Part shown: one piece after another, positions 1 through 6,963 of the stretch
Layout: each line of letters starts with the position of its first letter
Position numbering within the stretch: position 1 is the stretch's first letter
Origin: Desulfobacteraceae bacterium
GTDB lineage: Bacteria; Desulfobacterota; Desulfobacteria; Desulfobacterales; SURF-15
Assembly: GCA_003599475.1 (NCBI GenBank)
Contig: QZKK01000212.1
Location: 1 to 11,648, forward strand
DNA: 11,648 nt
Reading direction: 5' to 3'
The notes under the pieces: generated by a model
Seen by the model: only the letters and a program-made list of their open reading frames with translations
Database searches by the model: none
What the model was told of the DNA's origin: nothing
Position numbers and translations under genes: made by a program

Positions 1-17
1 TATTTATCATATTTATC

Positions 18-42
18 GCGGATCGATAGATTTTCGACCCGC
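18..42 (-). terminator. Possible terminator hairpin after the P1 peptidase gene
   Basis: Read on the minus strand just after the peptidase stop codon, an 8-bp stem (arms 35-42 and 18-25, 9-nt loop) can form. One position pairs only as G-U in the minus-strand RNA and would be a mismatch in plus-strand RNA, which fits a role for the minus-strand transcript. An A/T-rich tract follows but not a clean U run, so this could be a weak or factor-assisted terminator, or chance. Confidence 0.35.
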
Positions 43-56
43 AACCCGGAACATAG

Positions 57-1103
57 CTATTTCAGCGGCAGAATGTCCCTGAATCTGTTCAGATCGATTC
101 CCTCCAGCACACGGCCTCTGTAACCGGCCGTAGTTTTTGCCATGGTCATGCTGTTGTAGAGCGCTTCGGTGACCGCTTCGACCACCGCAGCAAAAAAGGT
201 GGACAGTGATTCTTCATTGAGAAGCACGACTGTTCGTTTCCCCATCCATTGGATATCCCTGAGGTTTGAGGTGGAAAATGCGATGCAGAAATCTCCGCTT
301 CCATGGGCCATGTAGGATCCTGTCCTGCCGAGTGCATGGATGCCGCGCCTCCCGAACCGTTTGAGCTGCCGGCTGTCGACGGGCGCATCGGTTGCGACGA
401 CGATCATGCACGAGCCTCCTGTTCCGGTCTCCATCGATCCCGGGCCGTTCGGAAGAGGGCGCCCGTAGACTTCAAGGGCTCCTCCGTAGTTGGTCTGGAC
501 CAGGACGCCGATTCGATAGTCGCAATCTCCCGCATTCCGGCCCCCCGGCACGATTCGCGATGCGGTCCCGATTCCCCCTTTGTAGCCGAAGCAAGCCGTG
601 CCGGTTCCGGCGCCGACCGCCCCTTCCTCGAAATCGGCGGAAAGGTTTTCCAACGCTATCTCGACATGATCGGGGGTAACCGCACAAGAGGAGATATCGT
701 TCAGATAACGGTCGTTTGTCTCTCCGACGAGCACATTGACCGAAAGGTGTGCTTCCGGCCTTGCCGCCTTCAGGTGGTTGTTGACAAGCCCCTGCATCAC
801 GGCCGCAATGGAAAGGGTGTTGGTCAATCCGATCGGGCTTTCAAGCTCACCGAGCTCATCGATCTGTTGCGATCCGGCAAGCTTTCCGTATGCATTTCCG
901 GCAACCGTGGCGCAGGGTGCGCGAAACCGGAATGGATCCCGATGATGGGGGGAAATTACGGTGACCCCGGTCCGGATGCCATCCCCTTCGATCCGCGTGC
1001 AGTGGCCGACGGTCACACCCTCTACATCGGAGATGGAATTGCGCTTTCCGGGGGGATATGCACCCGGAACAACCATCCACTCCCGTATCCGTTTCCGTTC
1101 CAT
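57..1103 (-). CDS. P1 family (DmpA/BapA-like) N-terminal nucleophile aminopeptidase
   Basis: The protein (348 aa from the chosen start) belongs to the DmpA/BapA S58/P1 peptidase family. Known members cleave N-terminal D-amino acids, beta-amino acids or small peptides after cutting themselves into two chains. Seen in the sequence: an N-terminal SISDVEGVTVGH motif (about residues 23-34); a glycine-rich GYKGGIGTASR segment (about 173-183); QTNYG (about 203-207), whose Asn is expected in the active site; GGSCMIVVATDAPV (about 229-242), where the Gly-Ser bond before Ser231 is the expected self-cleavage site and the Ser the nucleophile; and HGSGDFCIAFST further on. The length fits the family. Three starts are possible: GTG at 1142, ATG at 1121 and ATG at 1103. 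I chose 1103 because AGGG (1111-1114) lies 7 nt upstream; the others lack a convincing Shine-Dalgarno. No signal peptide is evident, so it is probably cytoplasmic. The substrate cannot be told. It follows the methyltransferase on the same strand after a gap of about 230 bp and is probably transcribed separately. Confidence 0.88.
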   Translation of the reverse strand: MERKRIREWMVVPGAYPPGKRNSISDVEGVTVGHCTRIEGDGIRTGVTVISPHHRDPFRFRAPCATVAGNAYGKLAGSQQIDELGELESPIGLTNTLSIAAVMQGLVNNHLKAARPEAHLSVNVLVGETNDRYLNDISSCAVTPDHVEIALENLSADFEEGAVGAGTGTACFGYKGGIGTASRIVPGGRNAGDCDYRIGVLVQTNYGGALEVYGRPLPNGPGSMETGTGGSCMIVVATDAPVDSRQLKRFGRRGIHALGRTGSYMAHGSGDFCIAFSTSNLRDIQWMGKRTVVLLNEESLSTFFAAVVEAVTEALYNSMTMAKTTAGYRGRVLEGIDLNRFRDILPLK

Positions 1104-1293
1104 GGTTCTGCCCTGTTTCATATTGCGGCCGGTCGTTGACACCGGCCTGATTTCCGCAGCCTATCTACCTTCTGCCTTTCTTTTAACCTCTTTTTGAAAT
1201 TTCTCAAGCGATATCATTCCAATCTGTAATCGGCTTGGTGCTTCGACGCGCAATTATTGTGACGTATTATCAGGCACTGGGTAGATATAATTG

Positions 1294-1320
1294 CTTGCTC
1301 TGCACTAAGTCCTGAGCAAG
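1294..1320. repeat. 7-bp perfect inverted repeat between methyltransferase and peptidase genes
   Basis: CTTGCTC (1294-1300) and GAGCAAG (1314-1320) form a perfect 7-bp stem with a 13-nt loop, starting 18 nt past the methyltransferase stop codon. There is no U run after it in the direction of transcription, so a terminator call is weak. It could instead be an operator for the peptidase gene, or chance. The rest of this gap (1104-1337) is A/T-rich and shows no gene. Confidence 0.3.
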
Positions 1321-1337
1321 TAAATTCGTCACTGGAT

Positions 1338-2327
1338 TTATGCGCCGATGGACTTGGCCCAAATGGTCATGCGTCCGGTCTGGCCCAAGAGGCTCAACAT
1401 CCAGGCGGGAGGGAAAAGGAGATATTGGGAGATGACCGCCCTTTCCGGGTAATGAATCAGATTCTGCGACAACCGGTGCATCCCGCCTCGATCTTCCATC
1501 CAGTATCCCGTGCTCCCGATGAGGTTGCTGAGGGTCCGCTGATGAAAAATCCGGACTGTCTTCCATCCGGTACAATCAAGGACTTTGCGGATCGTCTGCG
1601 GAGTGAAATGAAAGAGGTGGTTGGGCAGATGAAGCGCATACCACGCGGACTTGAAAATTTTGAATTCCCATGAACCCGCATCGGGGATTGAAAAGACGAG
1701 CCAGCCCTCCTTCCGGATCCAGCGACGCATTCTCACAAGAGATCCGACCGGATCGTGCAGATGTTCCAACACCATCCAGCCGGCGATCAGGTCATAGGGC
1801 TCTGCAGGATCCGGTGCCGTTTCCAGAGGCCCATTATGTACCGGAAACCCCAGCGAACGGGAATGCGAGGCGGCCCTTTCGGAAGTTTCAATCCCTGCAA
1901 CCTGCCATCCCAGGCGGCTCATCCGGAACAGAAACATCCCGGAAGCGCACCCGATTTCGAGCAGTTTTCCGGGCGCCATTTCCGGCAGACAGTCGGTATT
2001 GAACCGTACAGCCCTCTTGACCAGCCTTTTCAAGCCGGCGGTACGGTCATGCGCATCATCCGGCGCTGCGACTCTCGTGTGGAGATAGGGGCCGTAATGA
2101 TCCGGGTAGTAGTATCCGATTGTACCCGGCGTAGGGCGTGGATCGGTGCGCATCAACCCGCAGGCGCCGCAGCGGACCACGCCATATTTCCCGGGGAGAC
2201 GATTCAACCGGTCCCGGCCGGCAACCACCGCGCTGTCGTCCGGACGACAGCCCAGAGGGCAGGGGGCGGTTTCCAAATCGACTGCATCTGGGACACTCCA
2301 GGGATTGGATTCGCTTTTCAAAACCAT
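1338..2327 (-). CDS. Class I SAM-dependent methyltransferase with N-terminal zinc-ribbon-like motif
   Basis: The 329-aa protein has a Rossmann-type methyltransferase core. Motif I is LLEIGCASG (residues 122-130), the glycine-rich SAM loop. An acidic residue, Glu147 in AGIETSE, sits at the end of strand 2, where it would bind the ribose. YDLIAGWMVLEHLHDP (178-193) is the post-motif region typical of the Methyltransf_11/23 families, followed by LPNHLFHFTP (234-243). Before the core, Cys23, Cys27, Cys53 and Cys56 form a C-x3-C / C-x2-C pattern that looks like a zinc ribbon. This layout is common in methyltransferases of surface polysaccharide or lipid pathways, but no such genes are nearby, so the substrate is unknown. 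Residues about 298-315 are hydrophobic and might touch the membrane. The start at 2327 has a modest AGGA about 10 nt upstream. A sigma70-like promoter lies about 70 bp upstream. It appears to be a single-gene unit. Confidence 0.85.
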   Translation of the reverse strand: MVLKSESNPWSVPDAVDLETAPCPLGCRPDDSAVVAGRDRLNRLPGKYGVVRCGACGLMRTDPRPTPGTIGYYYPDHYGPYLHTRVAAPDDAHDRTAGLKRLVKRAVRFNTDCLPEMAPGKLLEIGCASGMFLFRMSRLGWQVAGIETSERAASHSRSLGFPVHNGPLETAPDPAEPYDLIAGWMVLEHLHDPVGSLVRMRRWIRKEGWLVFSIPDAGSWEFKIFKSAWYALHLPNHLFHFTPQTIRKVLDCTGWKTVRIFHQRTLSNLIGSTGYWMEDRGGMHRLSQNLIHYPERAVISQYLLFPPAWMLSLLGQTGRMTIWAKSIGA

Positions 2328-2393
2328 TTCGCTCAGGTCCTGCGCAGGGATTTATTTCCGGTGCCTCTGTTCCCGATGATTGAATCGTTTCGA

Positions 2394-2423
2394 TTTGTAG
2401 GCCGACAAAGGCGGTTTTGTCAA
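2394..2423 (-). promoter_or_regulatory. Sigma70-like promoter for the methyltransferase gene
   Basis: On the minus strand TTGACA (2418-2423) is a perfect -35 box, followed after 18 nt by TACAAA (2394-2399), a 4/6 match to the -10 box. Transcription would start near 2387, leaving a leader of about 60 nt before the ATG at 2327. Prediction from sequence alone. Confidence 0.5.
2404..2421. promoter_or_regulatory. Operator-like inverted repeat on the methyltransferase promoter
   Basis: GACAAA (2404-2409), a 6-bp spacer, and TTTGTC (2416-2421) form a perfect dyad. It covers the -35 box and part of the spacer of the minus-strand promoter, which is where a repressor dimer would block RNA polymerase. 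I do not recognise the regulator, and a 6+6 dyad can occur by chance. Confidence 0.35.
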
Positions 2424-2429
2424 ACAGGG

Positions 2430-2456
2430 CTCCGTGACTTTGTGTCTTCGCGGCTC
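2430..2456. repeat. Degenerate 9-bp tandem repeat, copy 1
   Basis: Three consecutive 9-bp units, ctccgtgac, tttgtgtct and tcgcggctc, share a Y-T-Y-C/T-G-T/C-G core. A matching three-unit stretch occurs at 5431-5457. I recall similar CTTCGTG-type nonamer arrays as scattered intergenic repeats in deltaproteobacterial and other genomes; this is from memory and unchecked. No function is assigned. Confidence 0.45.
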
Positions 2457-2547
2457 GTATGAAAAGATAAATCCGCCCTTTTCAATCCGGTCGCCAGCTG
2501 TCCATATGCCGGTGCGCGGAGAACAGCCGGCCCTCGCGGGTTGGAAC

Positions 2548-2577
2548 TTGACAGTAAGCACGTTCATCTGTTCAAAT
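2548..2577 (+). promoter_or_regulatory. Sigma70-like promoter for the GAF/SpoIIE phosphatase gene
   Basis: TTGACA (2548-2553) is a perfect -35 box, and TCAAAT (2572-2577) after 18 nt matches the -10 consensus at 4 of 6 positions. The ATG at 2645 lies 67 nt downstream. Prediction from sequence alone. Confidence 0.5.
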
Positions 2578-2644
2578 GTTTACGTTCCGTTCCCCCTTCA
2601 GATCCGTCCATGGGTCGATGACCCCTCGTGCAGGAGAATGCAAG

Positions 2645-4420
2645 ATGGCAGTAATGGATAAGCTCCCGATAAAAGAATGGTTTCCCACCGATTCGCAGGT
2701 GATGTATTCGGTTTTTTCCGAAAACCCTTTCTGTTACTTCGGCGGGGAGCTGAAGCGGCATCGGGATGGACTCTCGCTGCTTTCCGACTACCCGGTCCGT
2801 TCAGGAAGCATCCTCTGCATCAAAAAGACAAGCTTCAGGTTGATGCCGAGTCTGTTTGACGAGAAAGCCTTCTGTCATCTGAAGACCTTCCGTTGCCGGA
2901 GAACGGGCGGCAAAGAAGCATTTGCATATGTCATCGACGTCGAGCCTAAGGTGCAGCCGTTGAAAACGAGGTCCGATTCCGATCCATTCACCGGGCTGAG
3001 CGCATCGGTCGAAAGGGCCGCTTTCGAAAACGACTGCCGCACGATCAAGGCAGCATTCGACTATGCAAAAAAAGTGGCCCAAACTCGAGAGATGAATCTG
3101 GCCATGCTGAATCGGTTCGCAGCGGCGATTACCTCAACTCTCGATCTCGATCAGATCCTCAATATCATTTGCAAAGAGATGGTTCGGATCTTCAGCGCCC
3201 GCAATGCCGGCATCGCCCTTCTCAACAGGGATCGGACAAAATTGAAGCTGGTCGCTTTTCACACCTCTTCCGAATCCGAAGGGGATGCCGTCGGGCTGGA
3301 GATTCCCATCGACGGGAATGCGGCAACCATTCATGTGATCCGCAGCGCAGAAACCATCATCGTCCCGGACGTGCAGAAAAATCCGATCACCGCCTCCTTT
3401 CACGGGATCGCGACACTTCGAGGAACCCACTGCCTGATGCTTGTCCCTCTGATTGCCCACAGCGAGGTGATCGGCACCATCGGACTGCCTACGAGAAGCA
3501 AAAAGCGTGTCTACACGACAGCCGATGTTTACCTGGCACAGACCATTGCCTCACAAATATCCGGAGTTCTCGAGAATGCCCGGCTCCACAAGCAGACTGA
3601 GCAGGCCAGAGATGCGGCCGAACATGAGCTCGAAATCGGAAGGAGGATTCAGCACGGGTTTTTGCCTGACCGACTGCCGGCCATAGCAGGGTGGGAGATT
3701 GCCGTTCATTTCCAGCCGGCGCGGCAGGTCGCCGGGGATTTCTATGACGTGATTCCGCTCTGCGGAAGCCGGCTTTTCGCTTTGATCATCGCCGATGTCT
3801 GCGGCAAAGGGGTTGGGGCCGCTCTGTTTATGGGACTCTTCAGAACCCTGTTGCGGGCGTTTACACTAGAAAAATTCGAAGCCGTTCCTGAAAGCAACGA
3901 AGTGGGCGCATCTTTGGGACAGATCATGTTAAAAATCATCGAGCACATGAATCACTACATCGCAACGACACACAACAAGCCGAACATGTTTGCGACGGTA
4001 TTCTATGGGCTTCTCGACCCTGCAACCGATGAGTTGACCTATGTCAACTGCGGCCATCCGCAGCCTCTGGTGGTCGGGCCCCGACAGGGGGTCAAGGCGC
4101 GATTGAAAACGACGGGACCGGTCGTGGGAATGCTCCCCGATGTTTCGTTTAAAGCGGACCGGATCCGGATCGCTCCGGAGGATATGCTCTTTACTTTCAC
4201 AGACGGCCTGCCCGATGCCCAAAATCGATCGGGTGAATTTTTGGGCAGCAAGCGACTGAGCTCGATTTTGACGCGGCCTTATGGAACCGCCGAGCAACTG
4301 ATCAGCGCAGTCAGTGTGGACCTCAACCATCATATCCTGCAGGCAGAACAGTCCGATGACGTAACCATGCTGGTTATCCGGAACGGGAAAGCGGCCGATA
4401 GCTGTCCGTACCCTTTATAG
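2645..4420 (+). CDS. GAF domain plus SpoIIE/PP2C-type serine phosphatase (RsbU-like)
   Basis: The 591-aa protein has three parts. Residues about 30-105 form a small domain with a pattern faintly like PilZ (GG, then LSLLSDYPVRSGSIL, then AYVIDVEP) but without the RxxxR and DxSxxG signatures of c-di-GMP binding, so this is a guess. Residues about 153-313 are a GAF sensor domain. A likely coiled-coil linker (about 313-335) leads to a SpoIIE/PP2C phosphatase (about 335-580). Metal and active-site motifs are intact: GDFYD (364-368), IADVCGKG (382-389), NCGH (468-471), FTDG (518-521) and DDV (571-573). Such proteins dephosphorylate anti-sigma-factor antagonists in partner-switching pathways. No antagonist or anti-sigma gene is in the window, so the target is unknown. 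There are no membrane segments, so it is cytoplasmic. The start at 2645 is chosen because AGGAG (2632-2636) lies 8 nt upstream; an ATG at 2576 overlaps the predicted -10 box and would add 23 atypical residues. Confidence 0.88.
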   Translation: MAVMDKLPIKEWFPTDSQVMYSVFSENPFCYFGGELKRHRDGLSLLSDYPVRSGSILCIKKTSFRLMPSLFDEKAFCHLKTFRCRRTGGKEAFAYVIDVEPKVQPLKTRSDSDPFTGLSASVERAAFENDCRTIKAAFDYAKKVAQTREMNLAMLNRFAAAITSTLDLDQILNIICKEMVRIFSARNAGIALLNRDRTKLKLVAFHTSSESEGDAVGLEIPIDGNAATIHVIRSAETIIVPDVQKNPITASFHGIATLRGTHCLMLVPLIAHSEVIGTIGLPTRSKKRVYTTADVYLAQTIASQISGVLENARLHKQTEQARDAAEHELEIGRRIQHGFLPDRLPAIAGWEIAVHFQPARQVAGDFYDVIPLCGSRLFALIIADVCGKGVGAALFMGLFRTLLRAFTLEKFEAVPESNEVGASLGQIMLKIIEHMNHYIATTHNKPNMFATVFYGLLDPATDELTYVNCGHPQPLVVGPRQGVKARLKTTGPVVGMLPDVSFKADRIRIAPEDMLFTFTDGLPDAQNRSGEFLGSKRLSSILTRPYGTAEQLISAVSVDLNHHILQAEQSDDVTMLVIRNGKAADSCPYPL

Positions 4421-4422
4421 TT

Positions 4423-4588
4423 AAGCGTTCAGGGGGTTCAAAGGTTCAAGGTTCAGAGGTTCAGAGCTGTGCCGGTTTACAGGTTTTCGGCCTAAATCAT
4501 CAGAGAACATCAAGAGTCCTTAAATAAAGTCCTAAGGAATTGAAATCAACAACCTTTAAACCTTTTAACGCTGAACCAGTGAACGGTT
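4423..4588. repeat. GTTCA-rich inverted-repeat element before the sirtuin gene
   Basis: Just after the phosphatase stop codon GTTCA occurs five times (4427, 4436, 4444, 4451, 4459; steps of 7-9 bp). The far end carries the reverse complement. CGTTCA (4426-4431) pairs with TGAACG (4580-4585), GGTTCA (4435-4440) with TGAACC (4572-4577), and 4441-4453 with 4551-4564 with one substitution and one indel. The arms span about 4423-4453 and 4551-4588, with about 100 nt between them. It could be a MITE-like element or a transcript-end structure. No coding capacity is seen. Confidence 0.55.
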
Positions 4589-4630
4589 ACAATGATAGAT
4601 CAAAGGAAAATACGAGGAAATCTTTTCATC

Positions 4631-5383
4631 ATGAAAAGTAAAATCGAAATCATCGCCGACCGGATTGCCGGAGGCGGCAGAAACATCGTTTTTACCGGTG
4701 CCGGGATATCTACCGAAAGCGGAATTCCCGACTACCGCAGCCAGGGCGGCATTTGGGATCAGTTCAAGCCTATCTACTACGACGCGTTTATATCCTCAAG
4801 AGATGCGCGGATCGAACACTGGCGCCAGAAGATGGAATTGTACGAAGATCTCAAACGGGCAAATCCGAATCCGGCGCATCTGGCAATTGTCGAACTCGAT
4901 CAAATGGGGCTTCTGAAAGCGGTCATCACGCAAAATATCGACGGCCTGCACCAGGCGGCCGGTCTTCCCCCCGAGAAGGTAATCGAACTGCACGGCAACA
5001 CCAACCGAGTCAGATGTCTGACCTGCAACGAATTGACTTCGATCGACGTAATTTATCGACGCATCGCGTCGGGCGATCCGGCCCCGGTATGCCGGTGCGG
5101 TGGGTATCTAAAGACCGATACCGTCTCCTTCGGTCAGGCCATGCCGATTGCCGAAATGGAGCGCGCCGCAGAGTTCTCCAGGAACTGCGACTTCTTTCTG
5201 GCCGTCGGTTCTACGCTGGTGGTTCATCCGGCGGCCTCGCTTCCTGCACTGGCAAAACACAGCGGCGCATTCACCGCCATCATCAATTTGTCGGAAACCT
5301 CCTACGATCCGATGTTCGACGTGCTGATCCGGGGCAAGGCCGGCGAAGTCATGCAGGAGATCGTCGATTGCATCCGGCGGTAG
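4631..5383 (+). CDS. Sir2 family NAD+-dependent protein deacylase (sirtuin)
   Basis: The 250-aa protein removes acyl groups from lysine side chains using NAD+, giving nicotinamide and O-acyl-ADP-ribose. Seen: GAGISTESGIPDYR (residues 23-36) of the NAD site; TQNIDGLHQAAG (100-111); HGN (121-123) with the catalytic His121; VGSTLVVHPAA (192-202). The zinc module has Cys129-x2-Cys132 and then Cys154-x-Cys156, so the second pair is C-x-C rather than the usual C-x2-C; this looks like a natural variant, since PVCRCGGYLKTDTVSFGQ is otherwise well formed. I do not see the Tyr/Arg pair typical of desuccinylase sirtuins clearly enough to assign acyl preference. The start at 4631 gives the normal family length and has GAGGA about 12 nt upstream; an in-frame ATG at 4592 would add 13 residues with no ribosome binding site. 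It follows the phosphatase after 210 bp and precedes sat by 206 bp, all rightward, but the repeats and a predicted promoter between them argue against one tight operon. Confidence 0.93.
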   Translation: MKSKIEIIADRIAGGGRNIVFTGAGISTESGIPDYRSQGGIWDQFKPIYYDAFISSRDARIEHWRQKMELYEDLKRANPNPAHLAIVELDQMGLLKAVITQNIDGLHQAAGLPPEKVIELHGNTNRVRCLTCNELTSIDVIYRRIASGDPAPVCRCGGYLKTDTVSFGQAMPIAEMERAAEFSRNCDFFLAVGSTLVVHPAASLPALAKHSGAFTAIINLSETSYDPMFDVLIRGKAGEVMQEIVDCIRR

Positions 5384-5430
5384 CTCGATCCCACTCAATT
5401 CAGCCGCATTTTTTCCGTTATCTTTTTTTC

Positions 5431-5457
5431 CTTCGTGATCTTGGTGCCCTCCGTGGT
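5431..5457. repeat. Degenerate 9-bp tandem repeat, copy 2
   Basis: Three consecutive units, cttcgtgat, cttggtgcc and ctccgtggt, match the array at 2430-2456 in length, period and core. The array sits after T-rich stretches downstream of the sirtuin and before the sat promoter. Confidence 0.5.
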
Positions 5458-5473
5458 GAATCTCCATATTTTA

Positions 5474-5502
5474 TTGACAAGCAGGCTTTTCCTCGATATT
5501 TA
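5474..5502 (+). promoter_or_regulatory. Sigma70-like promoter for sat
   Basis: TTGACA (5474-5479) is a perfect -35 box, and 17 nt later TATTTA (5497-5502) is a 3/6 -10 box in an A/T-rich run. The predicted start near 5509 gives a leader of about 80 nt, which contains two small hairpins (GGCC arms at 5512-5522; GCCT/AGGC arms at 5531-5541). I see no recognised Rex-type operator here. Confidence 0.45.
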
Positions 5503-5574
5503 AAATCCTTTGGCCGGGGGCCTAATTATTGCCTATCAGGCTGTAAGCCGTTGAGAATATAAACAATCATAAAG

Positions 5575-5582
5575 AAGGAGGT
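5575..5582 (+). promoter_or_regulatory. Strong Shine-Dalgarno of sat
   Basis: AAGGAGGT is a near-perfect complement of the 16S rRNA 3' end and lies 7 nt before the ATG at 5590. It fixes the sat start and suggests high expression. Confidence 0.8.
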
Positions 5583-5589
5583 AACAGGT

Positions 5590-6864
5590 ATGTCGCAATT
5601 GGTACCGCCGCATGGCGGGAAAGGTCTGACTTGTTGTCTATTGGAAGGTGCTGAACTCAAAGCCGAACAGAAGAAGGCCGAAGGCCTGAAGAAGGTTCCG
5701 ATTTCGCCCCGGGAGAAGGGGGATCTGATCATGATGGGAATCGGCGGCTTCAGCCCTCTGACCGGCTTCATGTCCAAAGCGGACTGGAAGGGGGTATGCG
5801 AGAGATTTCTTCTGACAGACGGAACCTTCTGGCCGATACCGGTAACACTTTCGGTTTCCAAGGAAATCGCCGCCGGCATTCAAAAAGGGGAGGAGGTCGC
5901 CCTTTTCGATCCGAAAACAGACGAGGCCATGGCCACCATGAAGGTCACTGAAAAATACGAGATGACAGAGGCCGACAAACGGTTCGAGTGCGAAAAGGTC
6001 TTCATGGGCGAGGGGACCCCGACGGCAGAAGAGTTCTGGAAAATCGCCAAAGCAGATCATCCAGGCGTCCAGATGGTCATGAACCAGCTTGAGGTCAACC
6101 TGGCCGGTCCGGTGAAGGTCCTCAGCGAGGGGGAATATCCGGCCCGGTATGCAGGCATCTATATGCGACCGGCCGAGTCCCGGAAAATCTTCGAAGAGAA
6201 AGGCTGGAGCGAGGTTGCCGCCCTTCAGCTCAGAAACCCGATGCACCGCTCCCACGAGTATCTTTGCAAGATCGCAGCCGAGGTCTGCGACGGCGTCTAC
6301 ATTCATTCCCTGGTGGGAAACCTCAAGCCAGGAGACATTCCGGCCGACGTCCGGGTCAAGTGCATCGATGTCCTTGTGAAAAAATACTTCGTGGAAAAGC
6401 ACGTCGTTCAGGGCGGGTACCCGCTCGATATGCGATATGCAGGCCCGCGGGAAGCGCTGCTGCATGCCACCTTCCGGCAGAACTACGGATGCTCCCGGAT
6501 GATCATCGGCCGTGACCATGCCGGAGTCGGGGATTTCTACGGGATGTTTGAAGCCCAGACGATTTTCGATAAAATCCCGAAGCCGGAGGAACCTGGAAAG
6601 GCGTTGCTCTGCACACCGCTGAAGATCGACTGGACCTTCTACTGCAAAAAATGCGACGGGATGGCCTCTCTGCGAACCTGCCCGCATGGCAAGGAAGAGC
6701 GGGTGCTCCTCAGCGGTACCATGCTGCGCAAGCTTCTGTCGGAGAAAGGACAGATCCCGGATCATTTCGGACGCGACGAGGTGCTGGAGATCCTGCGCAA
6801 GTACTATGAAGGGTTGACCGAAAAAGTGGAGATCAAGCTTCACGGGGCCGCAACCGGAAAATAA
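5590..6864 (+). CDS. sat: Sulfate adenylyltransferase (ATP sulfurylase), dissimilatory type
   Basis: The 424-aa cytoplasmic enzyme turns sulfate and ATP into adenosine 5'-phosphosulfate (APS) and pyrophosphate, the first step of sulfate reduction. The homo-oligomeric Sat/MET3-type motifs are intact: [11 protein letters not shown] (residues 213-223) with the HxxH-like nucleotide-binding site; [10 protein letters not shown] (240-249); [16 protein letters not shown] (285-300); [14 protein letters not shown] (305-318); SGTMLR (375-380). Cys352, Cys355, Cys364 and His366 match the structural zinc site known in some bacterial and archaeal ATP sulfurylases. There is no C-terminal APS-kinase domain, as expected for a dissimilatory enzyme. 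It has its own promoter and a very strong ribosome binding site, and ends in a shared terminator facing qmoC. Convergent with the qmo operon rather than within it, it is presumably controlled separately. The N-terminal stretch Gly-Leu-Thr-Cys-Cys (12-16) is cysteine-rich; I attach no function to it. Confidence 0.98.
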   Translation: MSQLVPPHGGKGLTCCLLEGAELKAEQKKAEGLKKVPISPREKGDLIMMGIGGFSPLTGFMSKADWKGVCERFLLTDGTFWPIPVTLSVSKEIAAGIQKGEEVALFDPKTDEAMATMKVTEKYEMTEADKRFECEKVFMGEGTPTAEEFWKIAKADHPGVQMVMNQLEVNLAGPVKVLSEGEYPARYAGIYMRPAESRKIFEEKGWSEVAALQLRNPMHRSHEYLCKIAAEVCDGVYIHSLVGNLKPGDIPADVRVKCIDVLVKKYFVEKHVVQGGYPLDMRYAGPREALLHATFRQNYGCSRMIIGRDHAGVGDFYGMFEAQTIFDKIPKPEEPGKALLCTPLKIDWTFYCKKCDGMASLRTCPHGKEERVLLSGTMLRKLLSEKGQIPDHFGRDEVLEILRKYYEGLTEKVEIKLHGAATGK

Positions 6865-6892
6865 ACCGGAGTCACCTCTCTGCCCGAGAATA

Positions 6893-6926
6893 AAAAAGGG
6901 AAGATGCGATCGCATCTTCCCTTTTT
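6893..6926. terminator. Bidirectional terminator between sat and qmoC
   Basis: The segment is a perfect 34-bp palindrome (arms 6893-6909 and 6910-6926), with a G/C-containing core of 24 bp flanked by A5 on one side and T5 on the other. Read either way it gives a hairpin followed by a U run, so it can stop both the rightward sat transcript (stop codon 29 bp before it) and the leftward qmo transcript (qmoC stop 37 bp before it). Confidence 0.9.
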
Positions 6927-6963
6927 ATTTGAAGTCTCTCAGCTGCTCTGGCTCGACAAACGG

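Larger units (their letters stand above)
2328..2644. other. 317-bp divergent intergenic region
   Basis: This gap separates the leftward methyltransferase from the rightward phosphatase. It holds a promoter for each direction, an operator-like inverted repeat and a degenerate nonamer repeat, listed separately. I see no credible gene: the short frames across it lack ribosome binding sites and family motifs. The stretch 2490-2545 is G/C-rich with no clear hairpin. Confidence 0.6.

Noticed and set aside
303..1139. 278-codon open frame antisense to the P1 peptidase
   Set aside because: The peptidase frame carries conserved family motifs throughout; the antisense frame carries none.
1755..2462. 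235-codon open frame antisense to the methyltransferase and running into its promoter
   Set aside because: It is Arg/Pro/Gly-rich translation with no motif, opposite a good methyltransferase gene.
2576..2644. Upstream ATG start for the phosphatase gene
   Set aside because: It overlaps the predicted -10 box and lacks a Shine-Dalgarno, whereas the ATG at 2645 has AGGAG 8 nt upstream.
4427..4463. GTTCA words at 7-9 bp spacing, considered as a CRISPR-like array
   Set aside because: Units are only 5 bp with spacers of 2-4 bp; CRISPR repeats are about 24-37 bp with spacers of similar length, and no cas genes are present.
5503..5589. Possible riboswitch or Rex operator before sat
   Set aside because: Only two 4-bp stems are visible, and no TTGTGA-N-TCACAA-type dyad was found by eye.
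5638..6915. 425-codon open frame antisense to sat
   Set aside because: It mirrors almost all of sat, shows no family motif, and arises from the codon bias of the real gene on the other strand.
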